Origin: Lacrimispora sinapis
GTDB taxonomy: Bacteria > Bacillota > Clostridia > Lachnospirales > Lachnospiraceae
Direction of reading: 5' to 3'
Length of the DNA stretch: 64,000 nucleotides
Assembly: GCF_043633585.1 (NCBI RefSeq)
Contig: NZ_CP141832.1
Coordinates: forward strand, 3,348,001 to 3,412,000
The notes beneath the pieces were generated by a model that was not told the origin of the DNA, searched no databases, and worked only from the letters and a program-made list of their open reading frames with translations. A program made the position numbers and the translations under genes. Below, one piece after another: positions 15,923 through 26,120 of the stretch (its first letter is position 1; each line of letters starts with the position of its first letter).

Positions 15923-18268
15923 ATGGCAGAAAAACAAAACCCAAAAGAACGGTTAAAAGAGATAATCGACAGCATTGAAACAGGCATAAAGGAGCTTTTT
16001 GAGAGTGACAAATACAAGAGCTATCTTCAGACCATGAGCCGCTTTCACAAATACTCTCTTAATAACACCATGCTTATATCCATGCAAAAGCCCGATGCAA
16101 CCCTCGTTGCAGGCTTTAACAAATGGCGTGATGGATTTTCCCGTTATGTCAAAAAGGGCGAGAAGGGTATTAAAATCATTGCACCTACCCCGTACAAAAT
16201 CAAAGAGGAACGAGAAAAGCTCGACCCACAGACCAAAGCACCTGTCCTTGATGCAAGCGGCAAGGTGCAGACCGAGGAAGTGGAAATACAGATACCCATG
16301 TTCCGTGTGGTATCGGTGTTTGATGTTTCGCAAACAGAGGGGGAGCCGCTACCCACCCTTGCAAGCAATCCGACAGGCAATGTGGAGCAGTTTGAGGTAT
16401 TTATGGAAGCGGTGAAACGCACCGCACCTGTTCCCATTGAAATCAAGCCGATGTCTGAGGATATGGACGGTTACTATCACATTGAGGATAGAAGAATTGC
16501 AATTCGTGAGGGCATGAGCGAGGTACAGACCATTTCTGCCGCCATTCACGAAGTTGCACACTCTCTCCTGCACAACCGAGAAATGGAAAAGGAACTGCAA
16601 GCACAGCAGTGCGAAAACAAAAAGCCGATGAAGCCCAAAGACCGCAACACTGAGGAAGTTGAAGCCGAAAGCATTTCCTTTGCTGTTTGCAGTTATTATG
16701 GCATACAGACCGCCGAGAACAGCTTGGGCTATATTGCCACTTGGAGCAAGGGCAAGGAACTTGCCGAGCTTCGTGCTTCTCTTGAAACCATAAACAAGAC
16801 CTCATCGGTGCTGATAAGTGGTATTGATACTCACTTTGCCGAGATTATAATAGAGCGTGGTATGGATATTGCCACAGAAACACCTGCATTGCAGCAAGCC
16901 CCCGACATTGCTAAGAATGAAATTACCGAGGGCAGCTCTAACATTGAAGTTGAGGGGCATATCGGCACTTGGTATGTCATTGATACCGAAGTTATTGACG
17001 GAACAAAATATTTTCTCCTTGAACATGAGGAACATGGTGACATTGCACCCTGCGTAATCATAGACAGCGATGCAAACCTTGTATTGGAAGATGTTTGGAA
17101 TGGCTTTGGTGACCTCAAAGAGCATTTTGACAGCATTGAACCTATGGCAGATACCGAAAAAGCACCATTGCCCGAGCCGCCTATCGAGGAACACAGTCAC
17201 CCCATGCCCGACCCCGATGTGAGCATTGCAGACCGCAATGCCTACGGCTATCTCTCCGATGAGCTGCTACCCCTCTCAAAGGAAAGAGCCACCGAGCTGT
17301 TTGAACAGGATTTGACGGTGTATCTGCTTTACGAGGATAACACCGAAGCAATGGCTTTTGACCGTGAGGACATTGAAAATCACAGTGGTTTGTTTGGCAT
17401 TGAAAAAGCAGACTGTCTTGCTCTGCAAGAACATGAGGAAATGAAAGGCACTGATAAGCGCTCTCCCGACATGAGCGAACAGCTCTTTTTAGAACACAAC
17501 AAAGATGCCTTCGCCATTTATCAGCTTAAAGACGGTGACGAGCTTAGAGATTACCGCTTTGAAGGACTGGACTGGCTAAAGAGCCGTGACCTTTTGGTGG
17601 AGCGTGGCAACTACAATTTTGTATATACCGAGCCATTTACACAGTATGCAAGTCAAAGGGATAGGTTTGAGGAAATATGGGAGCGTTTTAACAATGACCA
17701 CCCTGCCGATTTCAAAGGTCATTCCCTCTCTGTCAGCGACATCGTTGCTATCAAGCAAAACGGTGTTGTAACATACCATTACTGCGACAGCTATGATTTT
17801 AAGGAGCTGCCACAGTTTGGAGAGCCTACACCCCTTGTGCCGGATAACTTCCTTACAGGCGAAAAAATACAAACCCCTCGAGGTAGTTTTTCTCTTGCCG
17901 ATATGACAACGGAACAGATGAAAGCGGCAGGCTATGGCTACCACCACAGCTCTGATGACGGTGCATATCACATTATGGGCAATGGCACCCGTGCCTTTGC
18001 CATCAGAAACGAGGATAACCCCCTCCGTACCGCTGAAATGTCCACCGAGCAAAACTACAATCAGATTGACGGTATCTTAAACAATCAGCCAACCGTTGCC
18101 GAACTGGAACAGACCGTCAAGGCAGGCGGCACAATTTCTTTGCTTGATTTGGCAAATGCGGTCAAAGAAGAAAAGCAGTCTGTCATGGAACAGCTTAAAA
18201 CAAAGCCACCGCAGGAAAAAGAAAAATCTAAAAAAGCACCCTCATACGGTGCGGAAATGGAGCGATGA
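15923..18268 (+). CDS. ArdC-like / metallopeptidase / YodL multidomain ICE protein
   Basis: 781 aa from ATG 15923 behind AGAAAGGAGTACCCTACT. The N-terminus is ArdC-like (ssDNA-binding antirestriction type, SRFHKYSLNNTMLI and VKKGEKGIKI). A zinc-peptidase motif HEVAH lies at 209-213. Middle DUF4316-like regions follow, then a YodL-type domain (AFAIYQLKDGDELRDYRFE ... RFNNDHPADFKGHSLSVSD). The Lys/Pro-rich end closes the protein. Such fusions are standard in Tn1549-like ICEs and may protect incoming ssDNA from host restriction. The role is inferred from domains. Confidence 0.8.
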   Translation: MAEKQNPKERLKEIIDSIETGIKELFESDKYKSYLQTMSRFHKYSLNNTMLISMQKPDATLVAGFNKWRDGFSRYVKKGEKGIKIIAPTPYKIKEEREKLDPQTKAPVLDASGKVQTEEVEIQIPMFRVVSVFDVSQTEGEPLPTLASNPTGNVEQFEVFMEAVKRTAPVPIEIKPMSEDMDGYYHIEDRRIAIREGMSEVQTISAAIHEVAHSLLHNREMEKELQAQQCENKKPMKPKDRNTEEVEAESISFAVCSYYGIQTAENSLGYIATWSKGKELAELRASLETINKTSSVLISGIDTHFAEIIIERGMDIATETPALQQAPDIAKNEITEGSSNIEVEGHIGTWYVIDTEVIDGTKYFLLEHEEHGDIAPCVIIDSDANLVLEDVWNGFGDLKEHFDSIEPMADTEKAPLPEPPIEEHSHPMPDPDVSIADRNAYGYLSDELLPLSKERATELFEQDLTVYLLYEDNTEAMAFDREDIENHSGLFGIEKADCLALQEHEEMKGTDKRSPDMSEQLFLEHNKDAFAIYQLKDGDELRDYRFEGLDWLKSRDLLVERGNYNFVYTEPFTQYASQRDRFEEIWERFNNDHPADFKGHSLSVSDIVAIKQNGVVTYHYCDSYDFKELPQFGEPTPLVPDNFLTGEKIQTPRGSFSLADMTTEQMKAAGYGYHHSSDDGAYHIMGNGTRAFAIRNEDNPLRTAEMSTEQNYNQIDGILNNQPTVAELEQTVKAGGTISLLDLANAVKEEKQSVMEQLKTKPPQEKEKSKKAPSYGAEMER

Positions 18269-18270
18269 TT

Positions 18271-18492
18271 ATGAGCAGATTTACAGTGGAAGAAAGCAAT
18301 TTGATGTGCATTTACAATACAGGCTCGAGGACGGATTTACTGTCCGAGCTTACCGAAATGCAAAGCCACCTTGCAGCAGATGAAACCCAGCTGCTTGCCC
18401 TTACCAAGACGGTGATGGATAAGCTGTCAGCTATGAGTGATGAGGAATTTGAAAGTCTTTCGGGTGAGCTTATTCCGGATTTTGATGAATAA
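18271..18492 (+). CDS. Transposon-transfer assisting (TTRAP) family protein
   Basis: 73 aa from ATG 18271, about nine bases after GGAG (ATG 18265 is also possible and overlaps the upstream stop). It reads MSRFTVEESNLMCIYNT, then ELTEMQSHL and MSDEEFESLS, the pattern of the TTRAP family. It is coupled to the ardC-like gene and followed by a long stem-loop at 18497-18532. The family is linked to conjugative transfer; the mechanism is unknown. Confidence 0.8.
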   Translation: MSRFTVEESNLMCIYNTGSRTDLLSELTEMQSHLAADETQLLALTKTVMDKLSAMSDEEFESLSGELIPDFDE

Positions 18493-18496
18493 ACTT

Positions 18497-18532
18497 TTAT
18501 CCAAGAGGGTATTACAATACCCTCTTGGATAA
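18497..18532. terminator. Bidirectional stem-loop between convergent genes
   Basis: Perfect 16-bp inverted repeat (18497-18512 and 18517-18532) with a four-base loop, between the TTRAP gene on + and the HEPN-type gene on -. It probably stops both transcripts. Confidence 0.75.
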
Positions 18533-18543
18533 CCAATAATAGC

Positions 18544-19596
18544 TCAGTCAATTTTAATTACTTTATCAAGCATAATATCCCAAACCCCTAATGTTGATAG
18601 TATCAATCTTCTTGCAAGGTCTTGCATGTTATGAATATCATACGGATTTATGTACTTTACAATATCATTTGTTTTGTGAGCTATAAAATAATTTCTAATA
18701 TAGCTACAATAGTGGATAGCTTCATAGATTGTAAGCTCTAAATCAAACACGTTATTATCGGGATTGTACCATTCAGCTTTATTTGTGAACTGTGGTTTAA
18801 TTTCATCATACATAGGGCTGGGTTCTCCTCTTATTAACCACGGAATGGTATCTTCAGCACTAATTTTCACATCATTTAAACGCTTAACAATATCATTCAA
18901 AACAACACTGTTCCACTCATTTGTGCCCCTAATGAATCGTGGATTTTTTGCAGAAGACCTAATATCTAAACCGAGTTCTTCTATAATTGTGTATGCACAC
19001 AAAAAGGCATATATGGAGTTGATGTGAGAAGTGTTCTCTCTTACATCAGTGTAAAATTTCTTACCATACATTGGACTTGCAGAATGAGAAGTAAACCAAT
19101 CGAGATGTAAACTGTATTTATATTTTTCTAAAGCATATTGTAAGTTTTTGTTTGATGCACGTGAAGCTATTAAACATGCCAAAATCATTCTGTCAGATAT
19201 TTCACCTTGCTTGAATTCTTTAGAAAAATTACCGCCAGAAGCTATGAATTGGTTTGATGTACTGACTTCGAGCAAATGATGCTCTGTAAAATTAACATCC
19301 GGATAGCACAAGAGCCTTGCAGAATAAATTAAACTATTTATATTTTGAGCAGTTAGCTCATCATCTGCAATAATAATAAGTTCAAAAGCATTTTTATAAG
19401 AAGCCTTGAGATTGGCGAGCTTCTCTTCACTGGGGAAATGCTCGCATATGCAGGAAGATCCATTATCATCAGTAATCCAATGTAAATTACTAGGGTCTTG
19501 ACGATATGCTAATTTAACATTGCAGTCAAATTTTATATTTTTTAACAATTCAGGATGACTATCATTAAAGATTTGACGAGTTGAAAATTCCATCAT
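18544..19596 (-). CDS. HEPN-type cargo protein, unrecognised family
   Basis: 350 aa on the strand opposite to the transfer genes; ATG 19596 (or the adjacent 19593) follows CGGAGGTGC. The family is not recognised. Near the C-terminus, helix YCSYIRNYFIAHKTND has Arg301 and His307, an R-x5-H pattern seen in HEPN RNases. The N-terminal ~150 residues are mixed alpha/beta. The gene is strongly AT-rich, stands alone between the TTRAP and LtrC-like genes, and reads against the operon. This suggests acquired cargo, possibly abortive-infection-like. Alternative: a non-catalytic HEPN-like helical bundle. Confidence 0.45.
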   Translation of the reverse strand: MMEFSTRQIFNDSHPELLKNIKFDCNVKLAYRQDPSNLHWITDDNGSSCICEHFPSEEKLANLKASYKNAFELIIIADDELTAQNINSLIYSARLLCYPDVNFTEHHLLEVSTSNQFIASGGNFSKEFKQGEISDRMILACLIASRASNKNLQYALEKYKYSLHLDWFTSHSASPMYGKKFYTDVRENTSHINSIYAFLCAYTIIEELGLDIRSSAKNPRFIRGTNEWNSVVLNDIVKRLNDVKISAEDTIPWLIRGEPSPMYDEIKPQFTNKAEWYNPDNNVFDLELTIYEAIHYCSYIRNYFIAHKTNDIVKYINPYDIHNMQDLARRLILSTLGVWDIMLDKVIKID

Positions 19597-19746
19597 GCAC
19601 CTCCGTTATATTTTGCACAGCTACATCTATGCTACTATTGAGTTCATCAAAATAATTATATAGTGCCTATGATAAATTTTCAACGAGGTTTTTGCAAACA
19701 AAATCTTGCTCATCTTAATCAATTTATCTTAAAAAGGAGGATTTTT

Positions 19747-22700
19747 ATGCCAATAAAACCACAAGCCTTTGCACAGCTTGCAGAGGATACCGCCACTCGC
19801 TTAACAAGCAGCCTTGCAAACTGGACAGGGTTTCTTTCCACCGTAGGACGGCTGTATAAGTACCCTTACCATGAGCAGCTTATGATTTACGCACAAAGAC
19901 CCGATGCAACGGCTTGTGCCGATTATGAGCTTTGGAACAACAAAATGGGGAGATTTGTTCGCCGTGGCTCTACGGGCATTGCCCTGCTTGACCCCACAGG
20001 CGAAACCCCAAAACTGAAATATGTATTTGATGTTTCCGATACGGGCGGCCGAGAAAACTCTCGCCGCCCTTTTCTTTGGGAAATGGGGGAACACCATGAA
20101 CAGCCGATTTTAGAAATGCTCGAGGATAAATTCGGTGTGTACAGCGATAACCTCACAGACGGATTTTACAACATTGCCAATGACTTGGCGAAAGAGTATT
20201 ATGATAATCACAAAGAGGAAATACCCTACTTTGCGGAAAACAGCTTTTTAGAGGACTATGACGAGGATAATCTTCGTATCGCCTTTGAAAATTCCGCCAC
20301 CGTAAGCATTGCCTACACCTTAATGAAACGGTGTGGGCTTGATACGGAAAGCTACTTTGAGCATGAGGACTTTCTCCCAATCTTCGACTTTAATACCTCT
20401 GCTGCTGTCAGCCTCTTGGGTACGGCAGTCAGTGAGCAAAGCGAACAGGTATTCAGACAAATATCACTTACTATCATCAAAACAGAGCGTGAAAGGAGCA
20501 ACAAACATGAACAATCTAACTTACAGCAGGAACGGGGATTATCTGATACCCGACATCACACTGACAGAACAGCCGACACAGCCGCTCGAGAAGTACGGCA
20601 GAATGAGGAAAACCTATCTGGAGGAACACCGCAAAGCCCTGTTCAACCACCTGTTATTGAGCGAGAAGCTGCAAGCTCATCTATTAGAAATCGACCAAAC
20701 AGCCAACCGCCGACTGGAGCAGATAATGGCAGACTTGCAGAAAGTACAGACACCGCCCGACAAGATGACACAGCAGATGGAGTGGGTAGGACATATGAAC
20801 AACCTCAAAGCCCAAGCGGAAGAAATGATACTGACGGAACTTATTTACAGCTAACCTTATTCCCCTCAGAGCAAGAACAAATACAGCAGATAGCGGACAG
20901 ACAGGAGCGTGTAAAAACGCAAGGTCAGTCCGCTTTTTCTATTTCTCACAGTGAAATTGAATATGAGTTACAGCGTGGCACAGGCACTCAGGGCGGCAAA
21001 TTTCGTGTCTATGACTTTTACAAGAAAAACCCCAACGAAAAAGCGGCGGGTGACTTCATAAAAGATGAGTTTGGGTGGTACGGACACAGTCATACTTTTG
21101 AAGATGGCTCAAGAGGGTTTATTGACTATCAGCCCTCGAAAGGCATGATGATAAGCCACTATGATACAGACAAAAAAAGCACACTTAAATGGACAGAAAT
21201 AGAAAAACATCTCCGTTCCTTAGTAGCCGCAAACAGATATTTGACCGCCGAGGAAAAAGCACAATATGAGGAACAGCAACTGGCTACTGTTGGACTTGAA
21301 AATGTTGCAACTCCACCAACATCAGAATTACAAGCAAATGCACCTGTGCAGGCAGCTCCCTCTATCATTCCTGCGGAAATTACCAATGCCGATATTGAGA
21401 GTGCATTGCAAGCATGGAACGGTGATGAGGACAGCAAGACCCGAATGCTTGCCTATATGCAAGACCACAGCCGTGAGCGTGGTACAGCCGGGTGGCTGAA
21501 AAATGAGTTTGGCGGTAATCTCTCTGCCTTTACCGTTACCAAAGGCGATTTATCCTTTGAACTCCCGTGGGCAAAGGTGCAAAGGTATATCGGACAGCTT
21601 GTAGCTGAAGGAGCTTTTACCCCAAGTGATGAGGTTGGCCATTCTGCCGAGCAAAGCACGGCAGAGCTGACCTTAGAAATGTACGATGCTGAAAACACCG
21701 ACCTTTTTCAAGCGAAAAAGGGCAGCTATTTAGCAACGGTTGAGGTCAATGCCACACAGGAAATATGGGAGCGTTTTGCAGAAAAAGGGCTTGTTCCAAA
21801 TAAGGACAGCCAACAGCGGTTATTGTTTGAAACGGACGGTAACAACTGGAACAGATTTATTATCCCAGACACCTATGGTAACAAATCCAATAACATCAAA
21901 GCCGATGATGTGCTTACTCCCGAGGAATACAAAACCATGTTGGCGGTTGTTCAACAGATTATCCCTGCCGGAGAAACACAAATTGAAACTGCCCCTATCC
22001 CTTACGCTAAAGGCGATACCGTCTATCTTGAAAACGGTACGCCTTTTTTGATTGAGAAAATTACTGATTATCATGTTACCCTGCGTGACCCCTCTTTGCT
22101 TTATCCTGTGCTGAGAGCAGAAAGCCGGGAGAGCTTTCTACAGCTTTTGGAGCGTTACCTACAAACCCAATCTGTGCAGGAAAAAGCCGACGACTTCCGC
22201 ATTACTTATACCCATTTAGGCGAGGGCAGCAAGCGTGAAAAATATCAGCGTAATGTTGCCGCTATCACAGCCTTGCAGACCATTGAGCGTGAAAACCGTC
22301 CTGCTACCAAAGAGGAACAGGAAACCCTATCTCAGTATGTCGGTTGGGGCGGTTTACCCGAAGTCTTTGATAAAAGCAAAGACAACTGGCATAACGAATA
22401 TTTACAGCTTAAAGACCTTTTGACCGAGGACGAGTACGACATGGCAAGAGCCAGTACGCTGAACGCTCACTACACCTCTCCAACGGTCATCAAGGCAATT
22501 TACGATGCAGTGGGTCAAATGGGCTTTAAAAGCGGAAACATCTTAGAGCCTGCCTGCGGCACAGGTAACTTTTTCGGTATGCTGCCCGACAGTATGCAAG
22601 GCTCTAACCTCTATGGTGTGGAGCTTGACAGTATCACAGGCAGGATTGCAAAGCAGCTTTACCCCTCTGCCAATATTGCTATAACAGGCTTTGAGAAAAC

Positions 22701-25689
22701 AGAGCTGCCCGACAGCTTTTTCGACCTTGCCATCGGCAATGTACCCTTTGGCAACTACAAGCTCACCGAGAAACGCTATGACAGCCAAAACTTCCTCATT
22801 CACGACCACTTTTTCGCCAAAGCGTTGGATAAAGTCCGCCCCGGCGGTATCGTTGCCTTTGTCACCTCTAAGGGAACAATGGACAAGAAAAACCCCGAGG
22901 TCAGACGATACCTTGCACAGAGGGCTGAACTGCTTGGAGCAATCAGACTGCCAAACAATGCGTTTGCCAAAAATGCAGGAACGGAAGTCACCAGTGATAT
23001 TATCTTCCTGCAAAAGCGTGACAGACCGATTGATGTGGATAGGGATTGGATACACCTCGATTACAATGAAAATGACATTACCCTAAACAGCTACTTTGCA
23101 GACCACCCCGAAATGATACTCGGCAACATGGAAATGGTAAGCGGTCAGTTTGGGGAAGAAAGTGCCTGTGTTCACATAGAGGGAGCTGACCTCTCTGAGC
23201 AGTTAAGGGCGGCTGTCTTAAATGTGGAGGGCGAAATCAGCGAAGCGGATCTGCCCGACTTAGAAATATCGGAGCAAGTGTCTATCCCTGCCGACCCCAA
23301 TGTGAAAAACCACACCTATGCCCTTGTGGACGGTGAGGTTTACTTCCGTGAAAACTCACGCATGGTAAAGCCTGCCTTAAACCAAACCGCAAAGGAACGC
23401 ATTACAGGGCTTGTGGAGCTGCGTGAGTGTGTGCAAGACCTTATCTATTATCAGCTTGAGGACTTTAGCAATGAAGTTATCAAAGCCGAACAGGTCAAGT
23501 TAAATCAGCTCTATGACAGCTTTACATCAAAATATGGGCTGATTAACAGCCGTGGCAATTCTATTGCCTTTAGTGAGGACAATTCCTACTACCTCCTTTG
23601 CTCTCTTGAAGATGTGGACGAGGAAGGCAATCTCAAAGCCAAAGCGGATATGTTCACCAAACGGACGATTAAGAAATCCGCTAAAATTACAAGCGTGGAT
23701 ACTCCCTCTGAAGCTCTTACTGTTTCCATTGCCGAAAAAGCAAAGGTAGATATGTCCTTTATGGCAGAGCTGACAGGGCTTTCCGAGGAAGAAATTGCAA
23801 CACAGCTTAAAGGTGTTATCTTCCGTATTCCCGAGCTGTACAATACCGATGCACCGTCCCACTATGTCACCGCTGATGAGTATTTGTCGGGGAATGTGCG
23901 TGAAAAGCTGCGTATCGCCGAGCTTGCCGCCCGAACTTCTGTGGAATACAAGGTCAATGTAGAAGCCCTTGAAATGGCACAGCCCAAAGACTTAGATGCA
24001 AGCGAAATTGAGGTGCGAATTGGCAGCACATGGATTGACAAAGAGTATATGCAAGAGTTTATGTATGAACTCTTTGATACCCCATACCGCAATCAAGGCA
24101 ATATCAAGGTTAATTACTCCAACTTCACCGCTGAATGGAGCGTAACAGCCAAAAACTCCATCAGCTATGATGATGTTGCCGCCTATGCCACCTACGGTAC
24201 TGCCCGAGCCAATGCCTACAAGATATTTGAGGACACCCTAAATCTGCGTGATGTGCATATCTACGATACCAAAACAGAGCCGGACGGAAAGGAAATCCGT
24301 GTTCTCAATATAAAAGAAACCGAAGCGGCACAGCAAAAACAACAGCTTATCAAGGACGGATTTAAGGACTGGATATTCCGAGATGCAGATAGACGGCAGA
24401 CCCTTGTCAAGCTCTACAATGAGCGTTTTAACTCTGTAAGACCCCGTGAATATGATGGCAGTCATATCAATTTTGTGGGCATGAACCCACAAATAAAGCT
24501 CCGAGAACATCAAATCAATGCCATTGCCCATATTCTCTACGGCAACAACACCCTGCTTGCACACGAAGTAGGTGCAGGCAAGACCTTTGAAATGATTGCA
24601 GGGGCAATGGAAAGCAAGCGGCTTGGGCTTTGTCAAAAACCACTCTTTGCCGTGCCAAACCACCTTACCGAGCAGTGGGCAAGCGAGTTTTTAAGACTGT
24701 ATCCTGCGGCAAATATCCTTGTTGCCACAAAGAAAGGCTTTGAAACGAAAAACCGCAAAAAGTTTTGTGCGAGGATCGCCACAGGCGAATACGATGCGGT
24801 CATTATCGGTCACAGCCAGTTTGAGCGTATCCCTGTTTCTCTTGAACGACAGGAACGCTTGCTCCGAGAGCAGATTGACGAGATTGAGCAAGGCATACGA
24901 GAAGTAAAATCAAGCGGCGGCGAGGGCTTTACCGTCAAGCAGTTTGAACGCACCAAAAAAGGGTTGATTGAAAGGCTGAAAAAGCTTGAGGCGAGAGAAC
25001 GCAAAGACAGCGTTGTTACCTTTGAGCAGTTAGGTGTAGACAGGCTCTATGTAGACGAAGCCCACAGCTACAAAAACCTCTTTACATTCACCAAAATGAG
25101 GAATGTGGCAGGTCTTTCTACCTCCGATGCTCAAAAATCAAGCGATATGTTTCTAAAGTGCCGATACATGGACGAGCTGACAGGGGACAAAGGCACGGTA
25201 TTTGCCACAGGAACTCCCGTGAGCAATTCAATGGTGGAGCTATACACCATGCAGCGGTATTTGCAGTATGACACTCTTAGAGAAAAAGGACTTCTCCACT
25301 TTGATGCTTGGGCTTCTACCTTTGGAGAAACCGTCACACAAAATGAGCTTGCGCCCGAGGGCAAGGGCTACCGCCCCCGTACAAGGTTTTCACGGTTTTT
25401 CAATCTGCCCGAGCTGATGTCCATGTTCAAGGAAGTTGCCGACATCAAGACCGCCGATGAGCTGAACTTGCCAACTCCCGAGGTTATCTATGAAACGGTA
25501 GTTGCAAAGCCCACAGAAATACAGCAGGAATTGGTACAGGAGCTTTCGGAACGAGCTGCCAAAATACACAATGACCGCATAGACCCCTCTATTGACAATA
25601 TGCTGAAAGTGACCTCAGACGGGCGAAAATTAGGGCTTGACCAACGAGTGATAATCCCTTGCTGCCCGATGATAAGGGCAGTAAGGTAA
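19747..25689 (+). CDS. LtrC-like DNA methylase/helicase, N-terminal part up to frameshift
   Basis: Start ATG 19747 behind AAAAAGGAGGATTTTT. The first part is LtrC/DUF3849-like, followed by a Gln/Arg-rich linker (about residues 250-380) that also encodes TnpV in another frame. Next come N6-adenine methylase motifs (LEPACGTGNFF near 934; GNVPFG near 997-1002) and SF2 helicase motifs (HEVGAGKT near 1606; DEAH at 1770-1773). At about 25655 one base is missing, and this frame ends at 25689 in unrelated residues. The conserved reading continues one frame over. Such giant proteins are standard in Tn1549-like ICEs; the role in transfer is not established. Confidence 0.9.
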   Translation: MPIKPQAFAQLAEDTATRLTSSLANWTGFLSTVGRLYKYPYHEQLMIYAQRPDATACADYELWNNKMGRFVRRGSTGIALLDPTGETPKLKYVFDVSDTGGRENSRRPFLWEMGEHHEQPILEMLEDKFGVYSDNLTDGFYNIANDLAKEYYDNHKEEIPYFAENSFLEDYDEDNLRIAFENSATVSIAYTLMKRCGLDTESYFEHEDFLPIFDFNTSAAVSLLGTAVSEQSEQVFRQISLTIIKTERERSNKHEQSNLQQERGLSDTRHHTDRTADTAAREVRQNEENLSGGTPQSPVQPPVIEREAASSSIRNRPNSQPPTGADNGRLAESTDTARQDDTADGVGRTYEQPQSPSGRNDTDGTYLQLTLFPSEQEQIQQIADRQERVKTQGQSAFSISHSEIEYELQRGTGTQGGKFRVYDFYKKNPNEKAAGDFIKDEFGWYGHSHTFEDGSRGFIDYQPSKGMMISHYDTDKKSTLKWTEIEKHLRSLVAANRYLTAEEKAQYEEQQLATVGLENVATPPTSELQANAPVQAAPSIIPAEITNADIESALQAWNGDEDSKTRMLAYMQDHSRERGTAGWLKNEFGGNLSAFTVTKGDLSFELPWAKVQRYIGQLVAEGAFTPSDEVGHSAEQSTAELTLEMYDAENTDLFQAKKGSYLATVEVNATQEIWERFAEKGLVPNKDSQQRLLFETDGNNWNRFIIPDTYGNKSNNIKADDVLTPEEYKTMLAVVQQIIPAGETQIETAPIPYAKGDTVYLENGTPFLIEKITDYHVTLRDPSLLYPVLRAESRESFLQLLERYLQTQSVQEKADDFRITYTHLGEGSKREKYQRNVAAITALQTIERENRPATKEEQETLSQYVGWGGLPEVFDKSKDNWHNEYLQLKDLLTEDEYDMARASTLNAHYTSPTVIKAIYDAVGQMGFKSGNILEPACGTGNFFGMLPDSMQGSNLYGVELDSITGRIAKQLYPSANIAITGFEKTELPDSFFDLAIGNVPFGNYKLTEKRYDSQNFLIHDHFFAKALDKVRPGGIVAFVTSKGTMDKKNPEVRRYLAQRAELLGAIRLPNNAFAKNAGTEVTSDIIFLQKRDRPIDVDRDWIHLDYNENDITLNSYFADHPEMILGNMEMVSGQFGEESACVHIEGADLSEQLRAAVLNVEGEISEADLPDLEISEQVSIPADPNVKNHTYALVDGEVYFRENSRMVKPALNQTAKERITGLVELRECVQDLIYYQLEDFSNEVIKAEQVKLNQLYDSFTSKYGLINSRGNSIAFSEDNSYYLLCSLEDVDEEGNLKAKADMFTKRTIKKSAKITSVDTPSEALTVSIAEKAKVDMSFMAELTGLSEEEIATQLKGVIFRIPELYNTDAPSHYVTADEYLSGNVREKLRIAELAARTSVEYKVNVEALEMAQPKDLDASEIEVRIGSTWIDKEYMQEFMYELFDTPYRNQGNIKVNYSNFTAEWSVTAKNSISYDDVAAYATYGTARANAYKIFEDTLNLRDVHIYDTKTEPDGKEIRVLNIKETEAAQQKQQLIKDGFKDWIFRDADRRQTLVKLYNERFNSVRPREYDGSHINFVGMNPQIKLREHQINAIAHILYGNNTLLAHEVGAGKTFEMIAGAMESKRLGLCQKPLFAVPNHLTEQWASEFLRLYPAANILVATKKGFETKNRKKFCARIATGEYDAVIIGHSQFERIPVSLERQERLLREQIDEIEQGIREVKSSGGEGFTVKQFERTKKGLIERLKKLEARERKDSVVTFEQLGVDRLYVDEAHSYKNLFTFTKMRNVAGLSTSDAQKSSDMFLKCRYMDELTGDKGTVFATGTPVSNSMVELYTMQRYLQYDTLREKGLLHFDAWASTFGETVTQNELAPEGKGYRPRTRFSRFFNLPELMSMFKEVADIKTADELNLPTPEVIYETVVAKPTEIQQELVQELSERAAKIHNDRIDPSIDNMLKVTSDGRKLGLDQRVIIPCCPMIRAVR
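20507..20854 (+). CDS. tnpV: TnpV family transposon-encoded protein, nested in the LtrC-like gene
   Basis: 115 aa from ATG 20507 behind GAAAGGAGCAACAAAC, in the +1 frame relative to the giant gene. It reads NGDYLIPDITL, LEKYGRMRKTYLEEHR, MEWVGHMNNLKAQAEE and ends MILTELIYS, all typical of TnpV. The giant protein is a low-complexity Arg/Glu/Ser/Gln linker over the same bases, so TnpV is the frame under sequence constraint. Function of TnpV is not known. Confidence 0.8.
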   Translation: MNNLTYSRNGDYLIPDITLTEQPTQPLEKYGRMRKTYLEEHRKALFNHLLLSEKLQAHLLEIDQTANRRLEQIMADLQKVQTPPDKMTQQMEWVGHMNNLKAQAEEMILTELIYS

Positions 25690-26120
25690 ACACCTGTGTA
25701 AACAATATCCTGCGTATATGGGAGGACGGAAAGGACGATAAGCTGACACAACTCCTGTTCTGTGACCTCTCTACTCCGAAAGGCAGACCGCAAGCCGATA
25801 AGGTGGCAAAGGCAGGCGGCGGTGCAATCAACGGTGTGGAACTCCATGCCCTTGAAGATGCTCTCCCCGATGATGTGACAGCTCCACAGGCACAGTTTAG
25901 CATTTATGAGGATATACGGGAAAAGCTCATCGCAAAGGGTGTGCCTGCCGCCGAGGTAGCCTTTATCCATGAAGCCAATACCGATACACGAAAAAAAGAA
26001 CTGTTTGCAAAGATGCGTAACGGCGATGTCCGTGTTCTGCTTGGCAGTACCGCAAAATGCGGTGCCGGCATGAATGTGCAAGACCGTCTCGTGGCTCTCC
26101 ATGACCTTGATTGTCCGTGG
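25659..26120 (+). pseudogene. LtrC-like gene, middle piece between frameshift and intron
   Basis: This frame continues the helicase half: LLPDDKGSKVNTCVNN, GGGAINGVELHALED, FIHEANTDTRKKELF and STAKCGAGMNVQDRLVALH, the C-terminal SF2 region. It runs to TGT CCG TGG at 26112-26120, where the group II intron begins. Expected DQR-x-x-NPLLPDD at the join shows that a single base (an A in ATAAAT) is missing near 25657. Confidence 0.85.

Noticed and set aside
25650..25690. Programmed frameshift in the LtrC-like gene
   Set aside because: No slippery heptamer or downstream pseudoknot is visible; the missing A in a short run fits a simple deletion.
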